Assembly: GCA_039707655.1 (NCBI GenBank)
Contig: CM077668.1
Span: 66,543,086-66,607,085, forward strand
Reading direction: 5' to 3'
From: Elymus sibiricus
Lineage: Eukaryota > Streptophyta > Magnoliopsida > Poales > Poaceae
DNA length: 64,000 bases
Shown here in pieces: positions 21,561 to 32,616 of this stretch. Under the pieces are notes generated by a model. It saw only the letters and a list, made by a program, of their open reading frames with translations. It was not told the DNA's origin and did not search any database. Numbering within the stretch: position 1 is the first letter of the stretch; each line of letters begins with the position of its first letter. Position numbers and translations under genes: made by a program.

Positions 21561-24500
21561 TGTAACATCCCTATGTAATAGCTACAGTAATCCCCCCTGA
21601 TAATGCCAAGTCAGCATGATTAACTAGCCTTGATCATCATTTGCATCATATGTCATTTCAATTCCCAATTCAAATTGCCATTCAAATTTAAAGTGAAAAA
21701 TAAAAGTTGTCCAAATTTGAAATAAAAATGTTCTTTAAATAGAAAATAAATCATAACTAAATATGTTCAGGAAAACAACATCACTAAAAATGCCTAAGTG
21801 ACTCTAACAACCTAAAACAGTAGCAATCAGCAACATTTTAATACCATTTTATTTAATAGAATTACAAATGAAATTATATTTTGCCCAAACCAATTTCTGG
21901 AGGTAGAGCATATTGCACTATAATATTTGAACCAAGTCACACAATTTATAAAACTCATTTTGTGGCCTAGCAATTACAAAACAGAAACTAAAACAGAAAT
22001 TAGAAAATAGAAAAGAAAAACGGTTAGGGGCCACTGGCGCACTGGGCCGTGAGTGCACAGTGTCTGGCGGCCCAGCCCAGCCGAGCCATCTTCCTCCTTC
22101 GCGGGCTGTCGCGCGCACCCGCCGACACGGCGATGGCCGTCGCGCTGTCGGCCATCGGGCGGTTCCCCGGTGCCGATAAGGCCTGCCCCGAGCCGCTTTC
22201 GTCCTCCCCCGTAACCCTAGCGCCCACTTCCCCCTCTCCCGCTCGCTCTCTTCTTCCCCGCGACAAGCTCGCCGCCGTCACCATAGCTGAGCTCATTGCC
22301 GTGGCTACCGTCGTCCTCACCGCCTGAGACCGAGCCCAATCGCTCCGCCTCCCTCCTCTGCTTCGTCTCCGACAGCGGGACCGAGCTCTACGCCAACACA
22401 ACGCCGGGATCGAGCCCCTCTTCGTTTTCGGTCGCCGGAGCTCCTCCGCCGACTGCCGTCGCCCTGCTACTACTAATCCCCCGCCGGGCCTACGTGTGCC
22501 CTCCCGGTGAGCTTCCCCTCCTTTTCCCTCTCTCTGCGCTTCTCCTCACCGCCCATAGCCGCCGTTGCCGTCGCCGCCCGAGACGGGCTCCACCGCGGAG
22601 CTCACCGCCGTCGTTCCGGCCGTTGTCATGCTCACCCGACTGCGCCACCGTCCTCTAGACCACGCTAGGAGCCCGTAGAGCCTAAACCCACGGCTCGCCG
22701 TGCCCCACGGCGGCTACACCGAGCTCGCCCGAAACACCTCGCCGCCGGCGAGCTCGTAGCGCTCGGCTCCGGCCGAGTTAGCTCACGAAACCACCCCAAA
22801 CGGACTCGCCTCGCTCCCCGCGTTCGAACGCCGCCTCGCGCGCGCGGAATGGTGGCCGGAGCGCGATTTCCGGCCACGTCCGAGGCCGCGCCGCCGCGGA
22901 TTTGGTCGCCGGCGCGATTCCGGTGATTTCTCCGGCGACGCTGAGTTGGCCTGACCACCGGGGCCCGCCTGAGCCACTGACGGGTGGACCCAGTTGACTC
23001 GTTGACTTGGTCAACCCACTGACATGTGGGGCCCAGTCGATTAAACGATTTAAAATAAAACTAAAATGTTAATAAATCGGTTAATTAGTTAATTAGTTAA
23101 TTAAAATGCTAATTACCCACTGACCAGTAGGCCCCACCCTTAATTAATCCTAATTAGTTTAAAATAAACCTAATTAGCCTACTGTGAGGCTGACCAGTGG
23201 GTCCCACTGGACCCACAGGTCAGATTTGACCCTGGTCAGCCGCTGGTTGACCGCTGACGTCAGCATTACATCATGCTGACGTCACCCCCACACTGTTTCG
23301 GATAATGTCAATTTAATTAATTAAATAATTCCAGAAAATGATTAAAACTTTGGAAAATCATATCTTTTAAACCGTAACTCGGATTAAAATAATTTATATA
23401 GGTAAAACGATCAGAAAAATATGAAGATTCCGAATATCCTACCCACATACCTGTCATACCCCTCTAACATACCGAACATGGAACTTTTTGACTGATTTCG
23501 ATAAATGAATAGTGCTCAACTTTAATAAAATAAATCCAAATAATTTCCTAATTTAACTAAAACAATTAGTTAGGCATTGTATCACCTCTGAATATCATTT
23601 AGGCATGTCTTGCATAGTGTTTGCGTTTGTTGCCGTGGATTTATTGTTTCTTCCCCCCCCTTCTTTCCGATAGCCTCCGAGATCGACGCTGCCCAGGAGA
23701 CCTACTACACCGCTGACGACCCCGCCTTTGCCGCGGAGCAACCAGGCAAGCAAAACCCCCTTGAGCATGCCTATATCACCTATTCTTCCTTCCCCTTGCT
23801 TGCATTAGATTTTGCAACTGCATTTGTTTGATCCTATTCTGATGCATAGCCTATTTTTGTAAACTGCTATTGATACCTTACCTGTTATCCTAAATGCTTA
23901 GTATAGGTTGGATGAATACCATCTGTGGCCCTCCCCTTTGATTTAGTTGCCCTGCTTAGTTATTAATGCCCCGATCGATGTGATCGATGGGCTGAGTCCA
24001 GCACAACACCGCACACCCCCTAAGTTGTTCGACTCTACAGAGTTATCCTCGAGTGACGAGGGTGATACCTCTTAACTCACTCCCGATGATGCCTTTGTAG
24101 CACAGCTAGTCGGACGTGGATTACCGAGGGTGATTCCTCTTCCTCCACCTCCGATAAGACTTCTGTCGTGCAACCCCGCAAGTGTGGACCATCGAGGGTG
24201 ATTCCTCCTGGTTCTACTTAACGGATACATCGAGTAGGACTCCATCGAGGGTGATTCCTCGGATTCCCTCTTGATGATATGAACACACGGTTACTTGACC
24301 TTACTACAGATAATGGGTAAAGTCGGGTAGGCCCCGAGGGGTACCCGCGAGAGGGGTAAAGTTGGGTTGACCGTGAAGGTACCCGCGAGAGAGTCCTGTG
24401 GCGGCTGGCTGTTAGCGGTACCACCCAGGATGTGGGGGGTAGCTCGGAACTTGTCCCGACAGCCGACACGGAACTTACACTAGTCGGAGCGACAGGGTAG

Positions 24501-25783
24501 GCGTAGACTACCTAGGTGAGACGTGGGCCTGGTCCCTGGTCGTGGTCCGCGAGATACCTAGTCGGAACGGCCGAAGCACTGGTCGTCTCCGCGAGCTCCT
24601 AATAATACGCTTAACGGATTTGGGTATTGATCTGAGTGGGTCGTCGTGCCCTATACGCACTACCACCACGTGGGATAATGGGTATGGGCCCCTCTACGTC
24701 GTATGTATCAGCCGAAAGCTCTGTCAGGCGTCCAGTTCAGCATTGCGGCGCGTTCGGTCAGGTACCATCCAGGACAGAGGTGGTGCTTGGTTCCGTTCAC
24801 CCACGCAACGACCCAGAGTGCATAGGGCGATGGCCCAAGACCCCTGAGCACTTAGGATGTAGACCGGCGGGGACCTCTCTGCTTAGCCTAGGTAGGACTG
24901 CGTCGTGTCGATCGGCCGAGGCCAGACATGACCCGATAAAAGTGTGTCCGGCCAGAGTTAATCGAGCGTGTTGGGTAACAGTAGTGCACCCCTGCAGGGA
25001 AGATTATCTATTCGAATAGCCGTGTCCACGGTAACAGGACGCTCAGTGTTGTATCCGGATCTACTACTACTTGAACTGGATACTTGTAATTAATTGGAAG
25101 CTCCGGGATCTCTTTCTCGCAGGGAGTCGAGGAAGGATCTCTGGGCTTTGCATCAACATGCTTGTTAATTAATAATATGCTAATCTGCACTCTTCTAATG
25201 CTGCAAGACTCTGAAGATGCTAGTCTTTGATAGGCTAGGTCTTTCTCTCTATTCTGGCTTTGCTGCTATACAGTCCACAAATACAGCCTTTTCACTTGAT
25301 ACCAATGCATAATTAGTATAGTTCTGATGTCAGTCTTGCGAGTACTTTGGATGAGTACTCACGGTTGCTTTGCTACTTCTTTTCCCCATACCCAATTGCT
25401 GCGACCAGACGATGGAGTCCAGGAGTAGAAGATCCCCGGAGGAGCCTGCTACGACGTGGAGATCCCCGACGACCAGGAATAGTTAGGAGGCTCCCAGGCA
25501 GGAGGCCTGCGCCTTTTCGATCGTTGTTGTTTTTCTCCCGCCTTCTTAAGGCCTATCTATTTTACTTTTATATCTGTACTCAGATATCTGACGCTTTCGC
25601 TGTTGTTTGTTTGGCATCGAGCTTATGTATTCGAGCCCTCGAGGCCCCTGGCTTGTAATATAAAGCTTGTATTATTTTATTTTGTGTCTAGAGTTGTGTT
25701 GTGATATCTTCAAGTGGGTCCCTAGGCTTGATCGTGTGCATTTGCGTGTATGATTAGTGCACGATTAAGTCGGGGGCGTCACA
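21561..25783 (+). repeat. 3' LTR of the Tekay chromovirus
   Basis: It is the direct repeat of 14674-18895 at about 98.4% identity by eye. It is followed by the target duplication ACATG and then by Athila-1 gag. Confidence 0.92.
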
Positions 25784-25788
25784 ACATG

Positions 25789-26637
25789 GTATAGGCTATG
25801 TGATGATATTGAACCGGAGATGAAGTTAAGAAGAAAGTTTTATCCTATGCATCTGGTTCATCGTTATCAGAATTATATATATATAATTTTTGGCCTCGTG
25901 AAGGAGAAAGCATCGCTCAAGCTTGGGGGAGGCTTAAGTACATGATGTACACATGCCCCAATCATGAGCTCTCAAGAGAAATTATCTTACAGAATTTTTA
26001 CGCTCGGCTTTCTCATGATAATCGAACCATGCTCGATTCTTCTTCGACTGGCTCCTTTATGAAGAAAACTATTGAATTCAGATGGGATCTTCTGGAAAGA
26101 ATTAAACGCAACTCTGAAGATTGGGAACTCGACAAAGGTAATGAGTCAGGTATAATACTTAAGTTCGATTGTGTTAAATCTTTTATGGATACCGATGCTT
26201 TTCATAAGTTTAGCACTAAATATGGACTTGACTCTGACATAGTAGCCTCCTTTTGCGAATCATTTGCTACTCATGTTGATCTCCCTATGGAGAAGTGGTT
26301 TAAATATCATCCACTTGTTAAAGAAAAGATTGAGGAACCCATTAGTGTTAAAGAAGAAACAATTGTTTTCCATGTTGATCCAGTCGTGCCTACCGCTTAT
26401 ATTGAGAATCCTCCTTTCCCTGTTAGGATTAAGGAACATGCTAAAGTTTCAACTGTGGTTAACAAAAGCAATATTAGAACACCTAGACCCTCGGAACAAA
26501 TTAAAGTTGAACCTAATGTTGTTATGGTTAAGGATCTCTAGGTCGATAATTTAGATGGGCATGTTATTTACTTCTGTGATGAAGCAGCTTGAATTGCTAA
26601 ACCGGATCCTAAAGATAAAAACAGACCTGTAGTAGGC
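25789..26637 (+). pseudogene. Athila-1 gag, C-terminal piece
   Basis: It continues the gag interrupted at 14668. An intact stretch from 25942 matches the Athila-2 gag ('ARLSHDN', 'FHKFSTKYGLDS' and similar) up to a TAG at 26539-26541 (leucine codon TTG in the other copies). A second stop, TGA, lies near 26590. Near 25816-25841 a copy of the sequence at 14612-14640 replaces about 45 bp found in the other two Athila copies, so gag was already rearranged before or at insertion. Confidence 0.85.
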
Positions 26638-28968
26638 ATGCCTTTCATCTCTGTTAAAATAGGAGATCATTGTTATCATGGCTTATGTGATATGGGTGCT
26701 AGTGTGAGTGCTATTCCGTTTACCTTATATCAAGAAATCATGAATGATATTGCACCAATTGAAATAGAGGACATTGATATTACTATTAAGCTTGCAAACA
26801 GAGATACCATTACGCCACTTGGGATCGTTAGAGATGTTGAATTCTTGTGTGGAAAAGTAAAATACCCTACTGATTTTATAGTCCTCGGTTCTCCACAAGA
26901 TAATTTTTGTCCCATTATATTTGGTAGATCTTTCTTGAACACTGTTAATGCTAAGATTGAGTGCGCTAAAGAAATTATTAGTGTTAATTTGGGTGGTACA
27001 TCTCATGAGTTCAATTTCTCTAAGTTTCGTAGACAGCCTCATGATAAAGAATTGCCTAGTAAAGATGAAATTATTGGTCTTGCCTCTATTGCCGTACCTC
27101 CTACTGATCCGTTAGAACAATATTTGCTAGATCATGAAAATGATATGCACATGAATGAGAGAAATGAAATAGATAAGATGTTCTTTGATCAACCACCTAT
27201 ACTTAAACATAATTTGCCTGTTGAAACTCTTGGAGGTCCTCCTCCACCTAAGGGTGGCCCTGTATTTGAACTGAAACAATTGCCTGATACATTAAAATAT
27301 GCTTATCTAGATGAAAAGAAGATATATTTTGTTATTATTAGTGCTAACCTTTCAGAGCATGAAGAAAAGAGATTACTAAAAACTCTGAGGAAGCACCGTG
27401 CTGCTATTGGATATACTCTTGATGATCTTAACGGCATTAGTCCCACTCTATGTCAGCACAAAATTAATATGGAGCCTGATGCTAAACCAGTTGTCGACCA
27501 CCAACGACGATTAAATCCTAAGATGAAAGAGGTGGTAATAATTGAAATATTAAAGCTTCTGGAAGCAGGTATAATCTATCCCATAGCTGATAGTAGATGG
27601 GTAAGTCCCATTCATTGTGTCCCTAAGAAAGGAGGCATTACTGTTGTTCCTAACGATAAAAATGAATTCATTCCACCAAGAATTGTAACTAGTTATAGGA
27701 TGGTAATAGATTTCAGAAAATTAAACAAAGCCACTAGAAAGGATCATTACCCCTTACCTTTTATTGATCAAATGTTAGAAAGATTGTCTAAGCATACACA
27801 CTTTTGCTTTCTTGATGGATATTCTGGTTTCACTCAAATACCTGTATCACAAGCCGACCAAGAGAAGACTACCTTTACTTGTCCTTTTGGAACTTATGCT
27901 TATAGACGTATGCCTTTTTGTTTATGCAATGCACCTGCTACCTTTCAAAGATGTATGACTGCTATATTCTCTGACTTTTGTGAAAAGATTGTTGAGGTTT
28001 TCATGGATGATTTTTTCGTTTACGGAACTTCTTTTGATGATTGCTTAAGCAACCTTGATCGAGTTTTGCAGAGATGTGAACAAACTAATCTTGTCTTGAA
28101 TTGGGAGAAGTGCCACTTTATGGTGAATGAAGGCATTGTCTTGGGGCATAAAATTTCCGAAAGAGGTATTGAAGTTGATAAAGCTAAAGTTGATGCAATT
28201 GAGAAAATGCCATGTCCTAAAGATATTAGAGGTATAAGAAGTTTCCTTGGTCATGCTAGTTTCTATAGGAGATTTATTACAGACTTCTCTAAAATTTCTA
28301 GGCCTCTTACTAATCTTTTGCAAAAAGATGTTCCATTTGTTTTCGATGATGATTGTGTAGAAGCCTTTGAAACACTTAAGAAAGCCTTAACCTCTGCACC
28401 TATTGTTCAACCACCTGATTGGAACTTGCCTTTTGAAATTATGTGTGATGCTAGTGATTATGCTGTTAGTGTTGTTCTAGGACAGAGAGTTGATAAGAAA
28501 TTAAATGTTATCTAGTATGCTAGTAAAACTCTAGACAGTGCTCAAAGAAATTATGCTACTACTGAGAAAGAATTCCTAGCAGTTGTGTTTGCATGTGATA
28601 AATTCAGATCTTACATAGTTGATTCTAAAGTAATTGTTCACACTGATCATGCTAATATTAAATTCCTTATGGAAAAGAAAGATGCTAAACCTAGACTTAT
28701 TAGATGGGTTTTTCTGCTACAAGAATTTGACTTGCACATCATTGATAGAAAGGGAGCTGAGAATCCCGTAGCTGATAATTTGTCTAGAATGGAAAATGTT
28801 CTTGATGACCTACTTCCTATTAATGATGATTTTCCTGATGAACAATTAGCTGTCATAAATGCTTCTCGTAATACTCCTTGGTATGCAAACTATGCTAATT
28901 ATATTGTTGCTAAATTTATACCACCTAGTTTCACATACCAACAAAAGAAAAGTTCTTCTTTGATTTAA
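26638..28968 (+). pseudogene. Athila-1 protease, reverse transcriptase and RNase H
   Basis: The aspartic protease motif is 'CDMGASVSAIPF' (about 26686), whereas the other Athila copies read DLGAS. RT motifs in order are 'YRMVIDFRKLN' (about 27690), 'LDGYSGFTQIPV', 'MPFCLCNAPATF' (a G-to-C change in the usual MPFGLCNA) and catalytic 'VFMDDFFVYG' (about 28000). A TAG at 28513-28515 precedes the RNase H segment '[20 protein letters not shown]', which continues in frame to 'HTDHANIKF' (about 28640). The frame is lost near 28948, where one A of the run in 'aaagaaaaag' is missing. These enzymes would copy element RNA into DNA inside the particle; this copy cannot. Confidence 0.9.
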
Positions 28969-30206
28969 GACATTACTTCTGGGATGACCCACATCTTTAT
29001 AAAGAAGGAGTAGATGGTATTATTAGACATTGTATACCTGAGCATGAACAGGAACAAATCCTGCGGAAGTGTCATTCCGAGGCTTACGGAGGACACCATG
29101 CGGGAGACAGAACTGCACATAAGGTATTACAATCTAGTTTTTATTGGCCTACTCTTTTCAAGGATGCTCGTAAGTTTGTCTTATCCTGTGATGAATGTCA
29201 AAGAATTGGTAATATTAGTAGACGTCAGGAAATGCCTATGAATTATTCACTTATTATTGAACCATTTGATGTTTGGGGATTTGATTATATGGGACCTTTT
29301 CCTTCCTCTAGTGGGTATACACACATTTTAGTTGCTGTTGATTACGTTACTAAGTGGGTAGAAGCTATACCAACTAGTAGTGCTAATCATAACACCTCTA
29401 TTAAAATGATTAAAGAAGTTATTTTTCCGAGGTTCGGAGTCCCTAGATATTTAATGACTGATGGTGGTTCACATTTTATTCATGGTGCATTCCGTAAATT
29501 GCTTGCTAAATATGATGTCAACCATAGAATTGCATCTCCCTATCACCCTCAATCTATTGGTCAAGTTGAGTTGAACAATAGAGAAATAAAATTGATTTTC
29601 TAAAAGACCGTTAATAGATCCAGGAAGAATTGGTCTTAGAAACTTGATGATGCATTATGGGCTTACAGAACTGCATATAAAAATCCTATGGGTATGTCTC
29701 CGTATAAAATGGTTTATGGAAAAGCATGTCATTTACCTCTTGAATTAGAACATAAAGCGTATTGGGCAATTAAAGAACTCAATTATGACTTTAAACTTGC
29801 CGGTGAAAAGAGGTTATTTGATATTAGCTCGCTAGATGAATGGAGAACCCAAGCTTATGAAAATGCCAAGTTGTTTAAAGAGAAAGTTAAAAGGTGGCAT
29901 GACAAAAGAATTCAAAAATGGGAATTCAAAGTAGGTAATCATGTTCTATTATACAATTCTTGTTTGAGATTCTTTGCAGGAAAACTTCTCTCTAAATGAG
30001 AAGGACCATATATCATCGAAGAAGTTTATCGCTCCGGAGCCATCAAAATAAACAACTCCGAAGGCAATAATCCGAGAGTGGTGAATGGGCAAAGAATTAA
30101 GCACTATATTTTAGGTACTCCTATTAATGTTGAAACTAATATTATTGAAACAATTACACCGGAAGAGCACATTAAAGAGTCCTTCCGGAACGCTCCAGAA
30201 CCCTGA
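28969..30206 (+). pseudogene. Athila-1 integrase
   Basis: It continues in another frame after the 1-bp loss near 28948. The zinc finger (H...H...'CDECQ', about 29040-29200) is followed by the core with 'DYMGPF', 'MTDGGSHF' and 'GQVELNNRE', the expected D-D-E residues. Stops occur at about 29601 (TAA for CAA), about 29637 (TAG) and about 29997 (TGA). Homology ends near 30206 with 'FRNAPEP'. Athila-2 reads further here, so an extra C near 30201 changed the end. Confidence 0.88.
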
Positions 30207-30331
30207 AAAGGGGTAGGTATGTGATACGGTCAATAAACCGACTCCAAAAATTCCATAAAAATTATTTCTGTCAGGTTTGGAATATTAGAAAAAATACAAA
30301 AATAAGGAACAGCCGAGGGGACCCACCAAGT

Positions 30332-30535
30332 GCCCACGAGGCACCAGGGCGCGCCACCACCACCACCCCGGCACGCCCTGGTGGCTCGTGGGCCCCTCGT
30401 GAGCCTTCCCGACTCCGTTTTCTTCTGGAATACTTGTTTTGCAAGATAAAAATTCTTTATATATACTCCCAGACGTTTTGACCACCGTATCGCAGAAATC
30501 TCTTCTGTTCTTGTTTCGTGCTATTTTTCTGACAG
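30332..30535 (+). promoter_or_regulatory. Palindrome, TATA box and splice acceptor ahead of the third ORF
   Basis: The inverted arms at 30332-30355 and 30370-30393 are the same palindrome found in the Athila and Sabrina-like LTR promoters. A TATATATA box follows at 30458-30465, 83 bp before the ATG. A pyrimidine-rich run ending 'tttttctgacag' (AG at 30534-30535) makes a good splice acceptor 12 bp before the ATG. The third ORF may therefore be made from an internal promoter or from a spliced RNA. Splicing is known for the env-like ORF of barley Bagy-2. Confidence 0.5.
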
Positions 30536-30547
30536 ATCTAGATCGCT

Positions 30548-31063
30548 ATGGCTCCACCAAGCTCTTCCAAGGACAAGTTCTACGAGAAGGTCATCAACCC
30601 CTACCTACCGGAGGTGATGAAACACCCTCAAGCCATCGAGATGCGTGAGGGGGTGCTTCACATCCGGGATGTTCAAGGACCCAAAAAGACCGGGAGCGTG
30701 GAGGCCAGGCTTGAAGCGGTGGAGCAGGAGATCTTCAAGTGCCAAGGGATGGTGGAACGTGGACTCAGCGCCAACCACTCCATGATCATAGAATTCACCC
30801 GCGATCACAAGGTGGATGTCCAATCAATGGGGGACATCATCTTCAAGCTCAACGAATGAATTGACTATCTCTAAGGGCAAATCTATGATCTTCAAAACCA
30901 AAATTTTGAGTATGAGGCAAAATTCAAAGGTATGAGTTTAGCTGCAAGTTTCCGGGCTCCGGAGACTCGTTCATCCTTTTATGATGGGGAATCTATGCCA
31001 TGGAAGCCGGAGGACAAGCTCACCACTTCATCATCACCATCATCACCGAAGAAAGAAACTTGA
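30548..31063 (+). pseudogene. Athila-1 third ORF (coiled-coil protein), broken
   Basis: ATG in the context 'gatcgctATGGCT' opens a frame of 171 codons closing at TGA 31061-31063, with two internal stops (30857 and about 30872). The first 104 residues are intact and match Athila-2 closely. A heptad pattern is visible in 'VEARLEAVEQEIFKCQGMV' and again in the segment after the stops. No signal peptide or membrane segment is seen, so the position matches the env-like ORF of Athila elements but the product does not look like an envelope. The tail, rich in Ser, Pro and Lys ('TTSSSPSSPKKET'), is missing from Athila-2. Confidence 0.65.
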
Positions 31064-32616
31064 GTATATGGGTATGGGAACTCCCCTTGGCTTGTGCCAA
31101 GCTTGCGGGAGGCACCCCGGTATCATATCACCATCACTTTTATCATCTTTACCTATTTTTAGTTCGATCCATAATTATTTCGTGATCTAGTTGAATAAAA
31201 GTTTAGTATGATCTATTTTCGAGTGCTAGTTTCGTGATCTATCTATCTATGTAATTGAGTTGAGAGCTATATAATAAAGAGTAGTTTGAGTTTTTGCTTC
31301 TTTACTTTTATGTTTCAATCCTAGCATTGAAAATAATGAAAAAGATCATATGCTAATCTTATGGAAAGTAATGACATTACATAAAGAAAAGTATAAGTGG
31401 TAAAATTTATTGAAGGTCAACAAGCATTGCATTGGTCAATGATGTAATTCATGAAAAAATACAAGGTAAGAGAAGATTCACATGCAAATACACTATCTTG
31501 GACATCTTTTATGATTGTGAGCCCCCATTAAGTATTTTATATCAAATTGCTGATGTTGGACAAGGAAGACAACGTAATGAATTATTTTTGCTTATATTCA
31601 CATAGAAGCTATATTGTCATAGATCCTCCAACATGTGGTGCTCGCTCAATATCTTTGCTAGCCAAAAATCCGCACCAAGTAGAGATACTACTTGTGCATC
31701 CAAAAACCCTTAAACCCAGTTTCATGTCATGAGAGTCCACTATATCTACCTACGGATTGAATAAGATCCTTCAAGTAAGTTGTCATCGGTACAAAAAGCA
31801 ATAAAAATTGCCTCTAAATATGCATGAACTTTTATTGTAAGGGAAAATAAGCTTTGTACGAACTTGTGATGGTAAAGAAATAAAAGCGACGGACTACATA
31901 ATAAAGGTTGCTATCACAAGGGGCAATATAAAGTGATGTTCCTTTGCATTAAGAGCTTGTACATCCAACAACAAAAAGCGCATGACAACCTCTACTTCCC
32001 TCTGCGAAGGGCCTATCTTTTACTTTTATGTATTTACTTTTTATGCAAGAGTCAATAGTGTTCCCCTCTATTCCTTTTTATTTTTCTCTTTTGCAAGCAT
32101 CATGTGGTGGGGAAAGATCTAGGCACATATATCCGGTTGGATATGAGTGATCATGAGTTATTATTGTTGACATTACCCTTGAGGTGAATAAGTTGGGAGG
32201 CAAAATTATAAGCCCCTATCTTTCTATGTGTCTGGCTAAAACTTTTTGCTCCATATATATGTCGTGAGTGTTAGCAATCATAGAAGACTAAATGATGGTT
32301 GAGTATGTGGACTTGCTAACAAGCTCCTACATGAGACCCTTCCTGAAAATATGATGAATTGCAATTGCATTGTTGACTAAGAACATAGTTTGTTAGTTTT
32401 CAAGAAAGTTTATGTCTTATACTTCGTTGTTGTGATGAATTGTTGCTTGCTCATGAGAAGTTCTACGATAATGAATATTGTTGTTATAATAATGATCATG
32501 ATGCTACTATGTCCGTATTTTGTTTTTATCGACACCTCTCTCTCTCTAAACATGTGGACATGATTATCGATATCGGCTTTCGCTTGAGGACATGCGAGGT
32601 CTAAGCTTGGGGGAGT
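31064..32616 (+). other. Non-coding 3' region of Athila-1 and polypurine tract
   Basis: About 1.5 kb of AT-rich sequence is well conserved with 46224-47643 of Athila-2 but has no long frame. It ends 'gtctaagcttgggggagt', with the polypurine tract at 32609-32615 abutting the 3' LTR. Confidence 0.75.

Larger units (their letters stand above)
14674..25783 (+). mobile_element. Tekay-lineage chromovirus with large internal deletion
   Basis: LTRs of 4222 bp (14674-18895) and 4223 bp (21561-25783) start TGTAACATCC and end GGGCGTCACA. The perfect 5-bp target duplication is ACATG (14669-14673 and 25784-25788). The interior is 2665 bp: a tRNA-Met type PBS, a leader, then the end of RT, RNase H, integrase and a chromodomain-like tail, followed by hairpin and PPT. 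Gag, protease and most of RT are gone. By eye I count about 69 LTR differences, mostly transitions, roughly 1.6%. At the commonly used grass rate of 1.3e-8 per site per year this suggests an insertion well under one million years ago. Confidence 0.92.
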
